From: Saccharum officinarum
Taxonomy: Eukaryota; Streptophyta; Magnoliopsida; Poales; Poaceae
DNA: 64,000 bases
Direction of reading: 5' to 3'
Assembly (NCBI GenBank): GCA_020631735.1
Contig: CM036159.1
Location: forward strand, 97,828,701-97,892,700
In this document: in pieces, positions 29,926 through 39,753 of the stretch
Position numbering within the stretch: the stretch's first letter is position 1
How the letters are laid out: the number at the start of each line of letters is the position of its first letter
Translations under genes and position numbers: made by a program
Notes under the pieces: model-generated
The model's database searches: none
Seen by the model: the letters and a program-made list of their open reading frames with translations, nothing else
What the model was told of the DNA's origin: nothing

Positions 29926-31795
29926 TGTAACAGAACCGACCAAATTATAAGAGCACAAGTACGAAAACAAGCACCGAAGCGCTCAAATTTTCAAACTTGA
30001 GCCCATATAATCCCGGTAGTCAATCGAAATCACGAAGGATTCTCAAACCAAACTGCTTACAACCAGGATCGCATCATTCAACATACACATCGTACGTTAC
30101 ATTTCACAAGTAGTTCCGAAATAAGTTTACACCACGGAGTAGCAAATATTACAAACCAAGTTTGAAAGTAGCGGAAGCATAACACACACACTAGTTAATT
30201 AAATACTGCCAGTCTGGATGATCGACATCCCGCAAAAGCATGAGGAAAGTACATAAAGACGATCACGCCCTTGTGATCTAGTCATCATCACCCGCAGGGT
30301 GGAGACACGTCTTGCAGAATCCCTGATAAAGCATGTCATCTGCAACAGGAGGGAATAAACCCTGAGTACTGGAATGTACTCAGCTAGACTTACCCGTCAA
30401 AAACCAGAAATAAAATAACACCAAGGATTATGCAAGGCTTACACAAGAGGCTAGCTGACACCCATTTTGCATAAAGGCATAAGTAGTTGAAACTCTTATA
30501 ACCTGTACTAGCAGTTATTTTTAGCATTTACCTGTCATCTATCTTAGCACCTGTACTAAACATGCACTTGATTATAATCAAACAATTATCATCATTATAT
30601 CCAGAGCAGGTATGAATTGTGGCAACATTGTATCATTCCCTTAACCACCGGTTCATTTAATGAGATCTACGTTGCCGCTGCTCAAGTCAAGTGCTCACTA
30701 ACCGGGAGCGACGGCGATTCGAATCGAATTCCTATCCAGCTGGAGGGGTATTTCTAACACTCACCGTGCAGACCCCTGCCAGGGTCGCACAGGCCACCTT
30801 TTCATATGATTCAGGAATCGCGGGTCCGAATGATGTCGCGACCCCAAGGGCGACACTCTGCCAGGTGATAGGGACTCTAACCCCCCTTGGTCTCACGCCA
30901 ATGTCCCCAAGCACATCCTTTCTCTCCTCCAAGAAGCAACCTACCATTCGATTCCCGGCCTGAACCACATTACTCGGCTTCGCGGTCGGAACGACTTATC
31001 CGGCCAACTAAGTGTTAGACTGCGTTCAACATGACTCAAGGACGTACAGCGAATCGGTCCTTAAACGACTCAGACGGGCATAGCTCCACACCCAAGACGT
31101 GAAGTGTCTTGCGGCTGTACTATCGAACTCCCGCCCGGTCTCAATTTCATTTTAAGCATGGTTCCATCCACGATAGCCATAAGCCACTCGTGACTCCTTC
31201 CTACATCTCGCGATGACCGGAAATCACCCGACTTCTACCGTACTAAGCAGGGCTAAGCATTGACACGTGCCTAAACCTAATATAGGATTTAAGTACGATA
31301 TCTGGACAAGGACAGGTATAATGCAACAAGTGTTTTCATATAACTCCTACAAACTTAATGCAGTAAACAATTAAAGTACTCAAGATTATTTTATAAAACG
31401 ATGGGTTCAGCATGCACCGGGGCTTGCCTTTCAGAAAGGTTGCGGGTCTGTGGTCCGGACACTCGGGTAGATCTTCTGACGGAGCTTCCCCGACGTTGGG
31501 TTCTTCTGCTAATTCCTCCGGTTGACTCAGCACCTCCTCCGGTATCGCTTGTTCGAATTCGAGGAGTGTCACCCCCTCCGGTACACCTATTGCATGAGTG
31601 CATAATAAATCCCATGAATGCATAATGAAAGATGCAATATGCTCGAATGAAATGCATTACAACAATTTAACGCTCTATTCAAATCACTTCAAAAGAGTAG
31701 GTGCAAATTTCCTCTCCGGTAGAGAAGTACTCACCTAATCTACTTAACCTAAGATAAAGCTGCTCATCCTCAGTTAAGGCCCTAAACTAACAATT
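29926..31795 (-). repeat. 5' LTR of element C, truncated by a gap
   Basis: Matches the first half of 19818-23489 with few substitutions and small indels. The remaining roughly 1.8 kb, including the GC-rich island, is missing at the assembly gap. Confidence 0.92.
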
Positions 31796-31895
31796 NNNNN
31801 NNNNNNNNNNNNNNNNNNNNNNNNNNNNNNNNNNNNNNNNNNNNNNNNNNNNNNNNNNNNNNNNNNNNNNNNNNNNNNNNNNNNNNNNNNNNNNN
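31796..31895. other. Assembly gap (100 N)
   Basis: 100 N. It joins the interior of an LTR of element C to the reverse transcriptase of an unrelated element, so the missing sequence must hold at least one element boundary, or the join is wrong. Confidence 0.99.
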
Positions 31896-32208
31896 TCAAC
31901 GTGCTATTCAGGTCTGCCTCAACGACGAGATAAAAAGATGGCCTCATCGAGGCTTACGTCGATGATGTAGTTGTCAAAACCAAGGAAGCACATACCTTGT
32001 TGACAATCTGGAACGCACCTTCGCAGCCTTAATACGTTCCAATGGAAATTAAAACCCAAAGAAGTGCATTTTTGGTGTCCCTTCTGGCATATTGCTCGGC
32101 AACGTCATCAGTTACGACGGCATATAACGCCTAACCCGGAGAAAGTCAAAGCTGTCTTAGACATGAAGCCCCAAAAAAGGTGAAGGATGTCTAGAAGCTC
32201 ACGGCTGC
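31896..32208 (+). pseudogene. End of element D reverse transcriptase, decayed
   Basis: Frames shift repeatedly, but the active-site region AYVDDVVVKTKEA is readable at about 31955-31990, and downstream pieces (FGVPSGI-like, NPEKVKA-like) follow in other frames. Confidence 0.75.
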
Positions 32209-33230
32209 ATGGCTGCTCTAAGCCGTTTCATATCAAGATTAGGAGAAAAAGGACTACCGTTCTTCAAACTGCTCAAAGCATCCGAGAAATTTGAGTGGTC
32301 GGAGGAAGCAGACGCTACCTTCACGCAGCTGAAACAATACCTCACGTCACCTCCAGTACTTACTGCTCCCAGAGAAGATGAAACTCTCCTCCTTTACATT
32401 GCGGCAACCGATCGGGTGGTCTCCACTACAATGGTGGTCGAGCGCGACGAGCCGGGCCACGTTACAAGATACAGCGGCCAATCTATTTCATTAGTGAGGT
32501 ACTCAACGAATCCAAGGCCAGGTACCCGCAGATTCACAAACTGCTCTACGCCATACTGATAAACATCCTAAAAGTTGAGACATTACTTCGACGGATATCG
32601 TGTGGTGGTCATGACTGAGTATCCTTTGGGGGACATCATTCGCAATAAGGGATGCGAACGGACGCATTGTCAAATGGGCAATGGAGCTATGCCCTTTCCT
32701 TGGAATTCGCAAGCCGTACTACAATCAAGTCTCAGGCACTCGTCGATTTCATCGTCGAGTGGACAGACTTAAGCACGCCTGTCTCTCCGGGATCCGATGA
32801 ATCTTGGACGATGTACTTCGACGGTTCTCTCAATATTGATGGTGCGGGAGCAGGAGTTCTTTTCGTATCACCATCCAAGGAGCAGCTCCGGTATGTCTTC
32901 AAGATTACTTCCAGCATCCAATAATGCCACGAGTATGAAGCTTGCCTGCATGGTCTACGCATTGCGGTTGAGCTTGGAGTTAAACGTCTCTATGTCTACG
33001 GAGATTCGGCTCTGGTCATTAACCAACTCAACAAGGACTGGGACATGACCAGTGAAAAGATGGCGCATATTGCAAGTGATAAGAAATCTGGAAGGCAGGT
33101 TCTATGGCATCGAGTACATACACGTGGTCCGGGACAAGACCAAGCAGCAGATGCGTTGTCAAAGTTAGGATCCTCCCGAGCCAAAATCCCACATGAGTAT
33201 TTGTCCAGACCTGCTCACGCCTTCCATTGA
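32209..33230 (+). pseudogene. Element D RNase H and second (archaeal-type) RNase H
   Basis: The first part (32209-32559) reads ALSRFISRLGEKGLPFFKLL, then FTQLKQYLTSPPVL and LLLYIAATD, the degenerate tether-like RNase H of Tat elements. A frameshifted stretch follows. The second domain starts WTMYFDGSLNIDGAGAGVLF at about 32805 and continues past a stop (TAA near 32922) with LHGLRIAVELGVKRLYVYGDSALVINQ. DG and the GDS motif supply its acidic residues. The linker to integrase (ALSKLGSSRAK) ends at about 33185. Stops and frameshifts inactivate the region. Confidence 0.82.
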
Positions 33231-33404
33231 AGACGAAGATTCAACGACCGACAAAGTTTCAGAAAAAGCAATTGTGGCTACGGTTCCGGCGCCGAGCACA
33301 ACTGAGCCGCTTCCGACCACTAATGAGCCGGACTGGAAGACACCATTCATCAAGTACTTAACAGATGGTAGCGGTTATATGATCGACTAGAAAATGAGCG
33401 CCTG

Positions 33405-34571
33405 ATGCGTCGCAGTAAGCAGTATCTGCTCGTTGATGGCAAGTTATGGCGCAAAAACGCTAAGGAGGAAATTTTGATGAAGTGTGTAACCCAGGTGGAA
33501 GGTGAACATCTCCTAGACCAAATCCACTCTGGCTCCTGCGGCAACCACGCGGCCTCAAGAACACTGGTCGGTAAGGCTTTCCGAGCAGGTTTCTATTGGC
33601 CATCAGCAGTAGCCGACGCAGAGAAGCTAGTTCGCCGCTGCAAGGGTTGTCAGTTCTTCTCCAAGAGAATCCATGTGCCAGCACACGAGATCCAGACGAT
33701 TCCAGCCTCTTGGCCTTTCGCATGCTGGGGACTGGACATGATCGGGCCTTTCAAACCGGCTCCAGGGAAATTTACATTCGTCTTCGTGCTAATTGATAAA
33801 TTTTCTAAGTGGATAGAATACATGCCTCTGGTACAGGCATCTTCAGAGAAAGCTATCACATTCCTCGACCAGGTCATCCACCGTTTCGGCGTGCCCAACA
33901 GCATCATTACTGATTTGGGTACTCAGTTCACTGGGAACGCTTTTTGGGACTTCTGCGATGAAAGGAGCATAGTTGTAAAATACGTCTCGGTGGCACACCC
34001 TAGAGCTAATGGACAAGTCGAGCGGGCAAATGGCATGATTTTGGACGCATTAAAGAAGAGGATGTACAGAGCAAATGATAAAACTCCTGGTAGATGGCTC
34101 AAGGAGCTACCAGCCGTGGTATGGGGCCTCCGAACTCAGCCCAGTCGTAACACCGGCGTCTCATCATACTTTATGGTTTACGGCGCTGAGGCAGTCCTCC
34201 CAATAGATATAGCTTTTAGATCAGCACGGGTAGAGAACTTTGATGAGGGCAAGGTTAAGGAAGCACGGGAGCTAGAAATCAACAGCGCAGAGGAGAAAAG
34301 GCTCGATTCTTGCGTACGCACAGCCAAATACCTTGTTGTTTTGCGCAGGTACTACAACAAGAACGTTAAAGAGCGTTTCTTCGTGGTCGGGGATTTAGTA
34401 CTAAAGTGGAAGACGAACCAGGCCGGCGTCCACAAACTCGCAACCCCATGGGAGGGACCCTTCATGATCAAGGAAGTCACACGCCCAACGTCTTACAGGT
34501 TAGCTCACCTGGACGGCACGGACGTACCAAACTCGTGGCACATCGACAAGCTTAAATGTTTCTATGCTTAA
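33405..34571 (+). CDS. Element D integrase
   Basis: 388 codons, ending at a natural stop. The zinc site is formed by His residues around GSCGNHAASRT and by CKGC (about residues 70-85). The core carries Asp in CWGLDMIGPF, Asp in SIITDLGTQF (the Asn usually after this Asp is Leu here) and Glu in GQVERANGM. The C-terminal part has YYNKNVKERFFVVGDLVL, then TPWEGPFMIKEV and a terminal WHIDKLKCFY typical of Tat elements. The Met is internal to the original polyprotein. This is the only open domain of this copy; the rest of pol is broken. Confidence 0.9.
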   Translation: MRRSKQYLLVDGKLWRKNAKEEILMKCVTQVEGEHLLDQIHSGSCGNHAASRTLVGKAFRAGFYWPSAVADAEKLVRRCKGCQFFSKRIHVPAHEIQTIPASWPFACWGLDMIGPFKPAPGKFTFVFVLIDKFSKWIEYMPLVQASSEKAITFLDQVIHRFGVPNSIITDLGTQFTGNAFWDFCDERSIVVKYVSVAHPRANGQVERANGMILDALKKRMYRANDKTPGRWLKELPAVVWGLRTQPSRNTGVSSYFMVYGAEAVLPIDIAFRSARVENFDEGKVKEARELEINSAEEKRLDSCVRTAKYLVVLRRYYNKNVKERFFVVGDLVLKWKTNQAGVHKLATPWEGPFMIKEVTRPTSYRLAHLDGTDVPNSWHIDKLKCFYA

Positions 34572-35184
34572 TTAATGAGATATGTATTCAACTTACATTT
34601 TCAATTTACTTTAATAAAGCAATCATGATTTCTCCGACCACTCTAATGTGTCACTACGAATTTTATGGATATTCTGATTTAGCCAGTACAAGCTGACCAC
34701 CACTCCTTCTACGGTTTTCGGAGCAGATCTTGTTTCCGGTTCCTCCCAACACGTGCACGAGATCCGTTCTCCATGTCGCGGGTGATCGACAAGTCCTCCC
34801 TTGGTTTGACTTATCCGTGTCCACGTGTGCACAGGTCATGTTACCTCACACTCCGACCACATGCCAACCAAGGGCCGCACAAAACCTTTGGGACGATGTG
34901 ATGAGCAAAACGGTACAACTAAACTGAACGTTAACACGTTCCTACTTAGTTACACCAACACAAAAAAAATCAAGCTCAAACACATTTTGTATAAAGCAAA
35001 CAAGCTTATAATGATATACAGTTATGTTATTACAAGCTTACCTGAAGAGGCTCAAGTTTACAATAACACAACTATGTCCTCCTTCTACAGCTCTAAGCCT
35101 ATTACATTGGCTGGTCGGAGAGCAGGGCATTTACTGCTCGTCGTCTCTAATACCCTACTCAAGTCTCAGGGACTCTTGAGCTAG
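34572..35184. other. Noncoding interval between integrase and the antisense gene
   Basis: About 600 bp without a supported ORF. It should contain the 3' end of the antisense transcript. No clear signal identified. Confidence 0.5.
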
Positions 35185-38100
35185 TCAAGCTGAAGGGGAT
35201 GGCCCCACCGGTGCCTGGCTGGTCGAGACCGCAGGCTTCGTTGGTTGGCTTGCAGCTGATGGCATTTCCAGCTGGTTTGTCGACGGCGTACCCTGTACAG
35301 GTGCTGTCCCACCTCCGCACAGGTTAATATCGCCAATTATCTTTGAAGACAATTCCAGCTGGGTCGTCCGAAGCTCCTCGGCCATGTCTGGGTCTACCTC
35401 CTTCGGGTACCCAGCCTCCAAGCGTTTGAGATCGATCAGGGGGTAGTGAGCACGCACCATGCTCAGCACATGGGCACCCGTGTACTCACCCGCCTCCTTC
35501 ACGAAGTCTTGGAACCATCCCCATGCTTTCTTGCATCTCTCGACCAGTCCGAGCTAGGGCATCTTTAGCTCTTCTTCTGTGAGCGCCGGGTCGATAAGGT
35601 CAAGGATGGGCACAATGCCAGTTGCCATTTCTTGGCACCATTTTTTCCACATGTCCCGCTCCTCAGTGGTTTTAAGGCATTGTGCTTTCAAGTCGTCACG
35701 TTCCTTGATCACGGCCTCCAGGTGTTTCTTGGCATTGACTTTCAAAACTGAAAATAGTACAAGACATCAAACGTGATGACACGGCAAGGCAAGGTGGGCA
35801 ATAGAATGAGAAAGGGGGTCTAGAGTGCTTACTTTTCAGGTCATCTTTCATTTTGTTATTTTGGTTTTGGAGTTCTGACTGGCTGCGTGCCAGTTTCTCA
35901 TTGTCCTCCTTTAGGTAATCGCATTCTGCAAGCACACGGCTGTTTTCCCCCTGGAGGCGGGTCACTTCAGCTTCTAAACCTGCATTACAGCTATTACTGC
36001 AAAGAACAAATTAACACAAGTCCTACACTTGTTATGATATGGTGAAAACTACCTGTTTTCTCCTGCTCTTTGCGTTGAAGTTGGCCGACCAGATCTTGGT
36101 TTTGTGTTTCTCGGTTTGTCCTCTCCTGGTTGGCAGTTTCAAGTTGGTGCCGTAGGCGTTCCACTTCAGCTGTCAGCTCCTTATTGGCCATTGTGATTCC
36201 TTCTATCTGGTCGAAGCACCGTTTTCGGTATCTTGCAGTTTTCATCAAGTCCTGCATACAGACAAGCTACGTCAAATAGTTCGACTATACAATAGGGTCA
36301 GGGGCTCAAACCAAATATACCTGGACTTCCGTCACCAGATGCTTGGCCGCCCGTTCGACTCTTAAGGTCTCTTCGATTTCTGGGATTTCTTCGTGCATGA
36401 CCCATTCGTCGTTCCGATAGCGCGACACATATACATGTTGTCGCCTATCTTGGGGACGGTCTAGGATTTCTTCCACTTCATCCTCTTCAGCCTCCTGTTC
36501 GGGAGGTGGCACTGGTCTGGAGTTTGCAGACTCCACTGGGGCTTTCCCATGAGCTGTCGCGTCAGCAACCATGTTCTGGACAACTTCTGGCTGCTGCTCT
36601 TCGGCTAGATTCAGCTCCCTTGGCGCCGTGGTATCCGCCTCAGCAGGGTTCGTGCTTGGAGCACTCGTATTCTATTCGGTTGTTTTCTCGACCAGCTGCT
36701 CGGGGACTGGCGTCTGGTTGTCCACCTGCTGAGGTTCAAGTGGAGTCCCTGCTACGGGCTCTTCCATGACTGATTGCTGAGCAACTTGTCCCGCTGTTGT
36801 CGGTGAGGACATTCCGCACCCAGCTAGCTGGTCGGGGCTTTCGGTGGAGGCCGATCTAATGAACTCAGAGACAAATTAAGAAGATAATAGCATCCAATGC
36901 AAAATGCAAGGTTTACATCAAACAAAATACTTACAGTTTCGACTTGCGAAAGGATGTGGCAAAGGAATGTCTCCTCGACCGTCCCTGCTCCGCTTGCTCG
37001 GCAGTTTCCACCGGGACTTGTTCAATCCCTGGTATGGGCGTCGGAGTATGGTGTGGCAAGTTTCCTTCGTCTGTCCTCTGTGCATCAGTGGTTGGTGCTG
37101 TGACCACTGCTGGCCTAGAGGAGCCACCCTGCTCCGTCGGTTCTACTTGTCTTCTCCTCTTTTTGGGGACGAGCCGAAAGATGTCCGCATCCTCTGCTTC
37201 GTCGTCCGACAAAGGAAAGATGGCTTGACGTCGTTTGACAGCAGCCGGACGCTTGCCAGCGGCTCTGGTCAAGGCATCTTCAACGGTCTCGAATACCGCC
37301 TGGTTAATGTCGTCGGTCCTGGCGCTGGTATGGGTGGCTGGGCCGGTAGGTTGCGGCCATTCTACACCAGGGGGAGGCGACACGAACACTTCTGCTCGGT
37401 CATGGCCATTACACTGAGACACAAAATAAAGAAAAAGACAGTTATTTTTTTGATATAACATGACTCTACAGTTAAAAGGGGGCGTCATTTACCTTTGGGG
37501 GAGGTCGAGTCAGTTTGAAGGCGTGTTTGATGGCGTTTAGTACAACATAATTTGGATCGGCCAAATTGAACAGCTCTCCAATCCTGGCCTTGATCTCTGT
37601 CTTGTCGAGTGGCTCTTTTCTGGTCCTTGTCGGATCCGCGCTCCCTTGGTATTCGAAGCCAGGATGAATCCTTTTCTGGCATGGCTGAATTCGTCGGCTA
37701 ATGAAGTTTCCGACCACGCTCGGGCCATCAAGCCTTCTCCATGGGATCATCTCGAGCAGTTCGGTGATCTGTTCCAGGTTTTCGGGTTTTTCTGACCAGC
37801 TATTTTTCTTCTCTGGAATTAGCCCCACGTCGCACAGAGTGATGGTGTTCGGCTCTTCACGGATGTAGAACCATTTCTTGTACCACTCGTCCAAAGAAGT
37901 GTTCCACGGATAGTGCAGGTATTGCGCCTTCATGCCATCACGCAGGTTCAGGTATACGCCTCCGGCGATCTTTGAGCCACCGCTTCCTTTTTCCGAAGAC
38001 AGAACAGGTGGCGAAAGAGGTCGAAATGGGGATGGAAGCCACCATACGCCTCGCAGAGATGGATGAAGGTAGAGACGAGAAGAATCGAGTTGGGATGCAG

Positions 38101-38427
38101 ATTGCAAATCCCAATCTCGTAGTACAAGCAGAGACCTTGAAGGAAAGGGTGTACTGGAATCCCGAAACCCCGTTTGAAGAAATCTTCGAAAACCATGATC
38201 TCACCTGGTTGTGGATTAGGGAAGCTTTCTCCTTCCGGTGCGCGCCATCCAGCGAGGGCTTTGTCGTGGAGCACTCCCATGGCGATAAGGTCTTTGATGG
38301 TGTGCTCGTTGCTTCGAGACTTCCACCACTCCTTCGTCATGATTTCACTTTTCTTCTGGGCGTTTTTTCTCGCCATTACGCGAAGTTTGCTAAGGAGGTG
38401 GATGCGATGGCAAGGGGATTTTGGCAC
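35185..38427 (-). pseudogene. Antisense six-exon gene of the Tat element (gypsy-type transposon / Transposase_28-like domain)
   Basis: The proposed exons on the minus strand are 38427-37493, 37413-36935, 36863-36321, 36251-36053, 35979-35833 and 35747-35185. Every one of the five introns (about 70-90 nt) starts GT and ends AG, and coding sense is open across the joins. Exon 1 has the plant gypsy-type transposon domain (PF04195-like): FEDFFKRGFGIPVHPFLQGL, YYEIGICNLHPNSILLVSTF, CEAYGGFHPHFDLFRHLF. Exon 2 has an acidic stretch then KKRRRQ, a candidate nuclear signal. Exon 3 is Pro/Glu-rich, exons 4-6 form a coiled coil, and the tail is Pro/Ser/Thr-rich. Breaks: a frameshift near 37985, a TAG in exon 3 (near 36673) and a TAG in exon 6 (near 35560). 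Antisense ORFs at this place are known in Tat elements. Function unknown. Confidence 0.75.
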
Positions 38428-38524
38428 TGTTTATCGGAGAAATAGGGTTTGGTAAGAGGAAGACGAAGATGAAGGTGGCGGCGGCGAATGACGATGGGGA
38501 ACGGTGACTGTAAGTTGCCAGATC

Positions 38525-38537
38525 TATATTATAAATA
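38525..38537 (-). promoter_or_regulatory. TATA-like box for the antisense gene
   Basis: TATTTATAATATA on the minus strand about 100 bp upstream of the ATG at 38427. Confidence 0.4.
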
Positions 38538-38684
38538 ACAAAGAGTACCGTCGTTTCGCCTGCCCGAGATTCTTGGGAGACGTGCGCACACGTGACGGAC
38601 GGATTTTTCACACCACCTCGAGATCTACGCCAATAAATGCGCTCCTTCGTCACCAGTGAACACAGTTCGGTCAGCGAGCTCATG

Positions 38685-39232
38685 CTTCGGGGACTGCCTC
38701 GATCACTCTCCGACCATAGCTCGAGGACTTTGTGTCTCAACTACATGCGACTGGTGACTCACATACAGTTGGGATATTCTTTCTCGTTTAGACCTTGCTA
38801 AAAGGCTCATACCTCGCCTTCCAGCAAGCTCGAGGACTACATTGGTACGATGCACCTGCCGGTGCATCTCGTATCGCCTGTACGACGGTTGGATTCTCAA
38901 TTTAACTAGGAATTCTTTTTAGACCCTGGCACCACGTGCCTATGTCACCTACTACCAGGCTCGGGGACTAAGTGGGCACACTTTACCTCGTGGTGAATGT
39001 GCTTATTTTTCGACCACTATGCCTCTGATGATCAAAGATGCTACGCTTCAAGACGCACTTACATTTCTTTTTAGAAATACAAGTGGGCACACTTCCCGGG
39101 ACGGAAATCTTTTTCTTTTTTTCTTAAGAGCACCATACATTCTTCGGACAACCTACTTCTCCGATGATGACGGTGGTTGGAGAAGGTTAAAATGGTGTGT
39201 CGCAGCATAATACATGATGCTCGGGGACTAGC
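38685..39232 (+). repeat. Repeated polypurine-tract-like motif before the element D LTR
   Basis: The motif GCTCGGGGACTA adjoins the LTR (39220-39232) and recurs upstream in variants near 38686 (CTTCGGGGACT), 38711 (CTCGAGGACT), 38829 (CTCGAGGACTA) and 38959 (CTCGGGGACTA). A GTGGGCACAC motif accompanies two of the units. The last copy is the likely primer for plus-strand synthesis. Confidence 0.6.
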
Positions 39233-39705
39233 TGTGGGGGTATTAACCCCTATACCCCTACGGCTAAGCTTGGGCTGGCCTGGATCGATGGTTTCAGTCC
39301 ACCCAAAAGGTGACGTGCGGCCCAGTTAACCTGATCGGAGTCCCGCACAAGGAATCAAGACGGATTTGGTGACCAAGCAGGATCCTGGTCGGTTAGAATA
39401 GGAATCTTTATCCGGCCACATATGACAATTGTAACTGACTAGGATTAGTTTCCAGATCTGTAACCCTGCCCCTCGGACTATATAAGGCGGGCAGGGGACC
39501 CCTCTAAAAAACATCTCTCATTGACATACCACAATACAAATCAGACGCAGGACGTAGGTATTACGCCTTCTTGGCGGCCGAACCTGGATAAAACTTCGTG
39601 TCTGTCTTGCGTTACCATCTTGTTTGGAGCTTGCGCATCTGTCTGCCGATAATCTACTACCTTAGGCATACCCCTAGGTAGACTGCCGACCATATTTCGT
39701 CGACA
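39233..39705 (+). repeat. LTR shared by elements D and D2
   Basis: 473 bp, TGTGGGGGTA to GTCGACA, with TATATAAG at 39479-39486. A polypurine tract precedes it and a primer site follows, so it serves as 3' LTR of D and 5' LTR of the next gag region. Confidence 0.85.
39479..39486 (+). promoter_or_regulatory. TATA box in the D/D2 LTR
   Basis: TATATAAG about 225 bp before the LTR end, in a standard position for an LTR promoter. Confidence 0.6.
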
Positions 39706-39726
39706 GTGGCGCGCCAGGTAGGGGGT
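39706..39726 (+). promoter_or_regulatory. Primer binding site of element D2
   Basis: GTGGCGCGCCAGGTAGGGGG directly after the LTR. The same TGGYGCGCCAGGTAGGG core follows the LTR of element F. Confidence 0.8.
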
Positions 39727-39753
39727 GTGCATACCGCTCTCCAAGCAAACAAG

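Larger units (their letters stand above)
19818..31795 (-). mobile_element. Tekay/Del-type chromovirus with ORF0 (element C)
   Basis: Minus-oriented Ty3/gypsy element. The 5' LTR starts at 29926 and runs into a gap. It has a tRNA-iMet type primer site, a 762-bp leader, ORF0 (29154-28541), gag, protease, reverse transcriptase-RNase H-integrase, a chromodomain, a polypurine tract and a complete 3' LTR (19818-23489). The right end is hidden by the gap at 31796. The visible parts of the two LTRs differ only at scattered positions, so insertion was relatively recent, yet gag and ORF0 carry frameshifts and a stop precedes the chromodomain. Confidence 0.92.
31896..39705 (+). mobile_element. Tat-lineage Ty3/gypsy element with antisense gene (element D)
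   Basis: Plus-oriented and 5'-truncated by the gap. The order is the end of reverse transcriptase, RNase H, a second RNase H-like domain, integrase, an antisense spliced gene, PPT-like repeats, and a 3' LTR of 473 bp. Dual RNase H and an antisense ORF between pol and the 3' LTR are features of the Tat lineage. Confidence 0.88.
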
